Below, piece after piece: positions 13,160 to 13,429 of a stretch of 13,429 bases of DNA. The stretch is from NCBI GenBank assembly GCA_903889795.1, contig CAISYW010000186.1, positions 1 through 13,429 on the forward strand. The letters run 5' to 3'. This DNA comes from an uncultured Chlamydiae bacterium. GTDB lineage: Bacteria; Chlamydiota; Chlamydiia; Chlamydiales; SM23-39. Each line of letters starts with the position of its first letter. Position 1 is the stretch's first letter. The notes under the pieces were generated by a model that saw only the letters and a list, made by a program, of their open reading frames with translations, made no database searches and was not told the origin of the DNA. Position numbers and translations under genes: made by a program.

Positions 13160-13429
13160 TTAATTTTGTATATGCCTGAGTTGGTTATTAATCTGCAAAA
13201 CAACATCGGTGTATTTTTTATCCTCTAACGAGGAAACCCCGCCCTTTTTCCTCTGGCTTCGAATTTGACTCTCAAAGCGAGTTTTGGAATTATTAACCCG
13301 CTGGCCAAATATGAGACAAATAGCTTGCTGCGGCTTTGCCGTATCAATCTTCGCTCGGAATCCTTCGTAATCAAGAATGAATTCCTCGCTTAGATCGCGA
13401 GCTAAAGCTCGCTTTGATCCGGCTTCTCC
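13160..13429 (-). CDS. 3' end of an unrecognised gene, open to the right edge
   Basis: A minus-strand frame of 89 codons runs without a stop from the window edge to TAA (13160-13162). The protein is charged and soluble-looking: LARDLSEEFILDYEGFRA, then QQAICLIFGQRVNNSKTRFE, then a basic SQIRSQRKKGG patch and a helical LEDKKYTDVVLQINNQLRHI end. I do not recognise a family. It lies 20 bases before the OPT start on the same strand, which suggests an operon. Its first part carries a 7-bp palindrome (GCGAGCT-aa-AGCTCGC near 13397-13412). The 5' end is outside the window. Confidence 0.55.
   Translation of the reverse strand, partial: GEAGSKRALARDLSEEFILDYEGFRAKIDTAKPQQAICLIFGQRVNNSKTRFESQIRSQRKKGGVSSLEDKKYTDVVLQINNQLRHIQN

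Noticed and set aside
1..13429. tRNA, rRNA or CRISPR array
   Set aside because: No cloverleaf, rRNA motif or regularly spaced repeat array was seen; the repeats present are palindromic elements or in-gene domain repeats.

Overview
The window looks like the chromosome of a Chlamydiales bacterium outside the genus Chlamydia (a 'Chlamydia-related' amoeba or insect symbiont type). The main reason is a non-flagellar type III secretion block in the chlamydial order sctO-sctP-sctQ ... sctC, whose proteins resemble chlamydial CdsO/CdsP/CdsQ/CdsC. Mid-range GC, short intergenic repeats, an RHS fragment and a GxxExxY fragment fit the larger, repeat-rich genomes of environmental chlamydiae. Species cannot be settled from the window alone.

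Layout, + strand: (1) 1-162 is the end of an RHS/YD-repeat frame that stops abruptly, followed by a solo end of a palindromic intergenic element (168-218). (2) 367-3664 holds sctO (stalk), sctP (needle-length regulator, much enlarged) and sctQ (cytoplasmic sorting platform), probably one transcription unit; sctQ has a well-placed internal start that would give a free C-terminal SctQ-C. (3) 3663-3829 is a 167-bp imperfect palindrome that begins at the sctQ stop codon and lies where Chlamydia has pkn5. (4) 3968-8542 is a giant secretin gene, sctC, encoding 1524 aa. Its length comes from eleven tandem copies of a roughly 81-residue ring-type domain between the normal N0-N1-N2 region and the outer-membrane secretin domain; units 5-6 and 7-8 are a later tandem duplication. 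(5) 8553-8717 is a MITE, an almost perfect 165-bp hairpin flanked by TA. It has been captured as the 5' end of the next gene. (6) 8573-10830 holds a lipoprotein with a TPR-like body and a C-terminal membrane region, a translationally overlapping YidD-like protein that lacks the family cysteines, and a small DxD glycosyltransferase-like protein.

After 10831 there is a 430-bp repeat-rich gap: a decayed GxxExxY gene bracketed by a 50-bp inverted repeat built from 18-bp CAGGAT units. The minus strand then carries an OPT-family oligopeptide transporter (11259-13139), preceded by the 3' end of an unrecognised gene that enters from the right edge.

Working together: SctO/P/Q act on the cytoplasmic side of the injectisome and SctC forms its periplasmic and outer-membrane channel. 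The sctN ATPase expected before sctO and the pkn5 expected before sctC are both absent here, and a palindromic element sits at each of those two junctions. The most unusual things in the window are the eleven-ring secretin, the MITE-derived N-terminus of the lipoprotein, and the predicted SctQ-C start.
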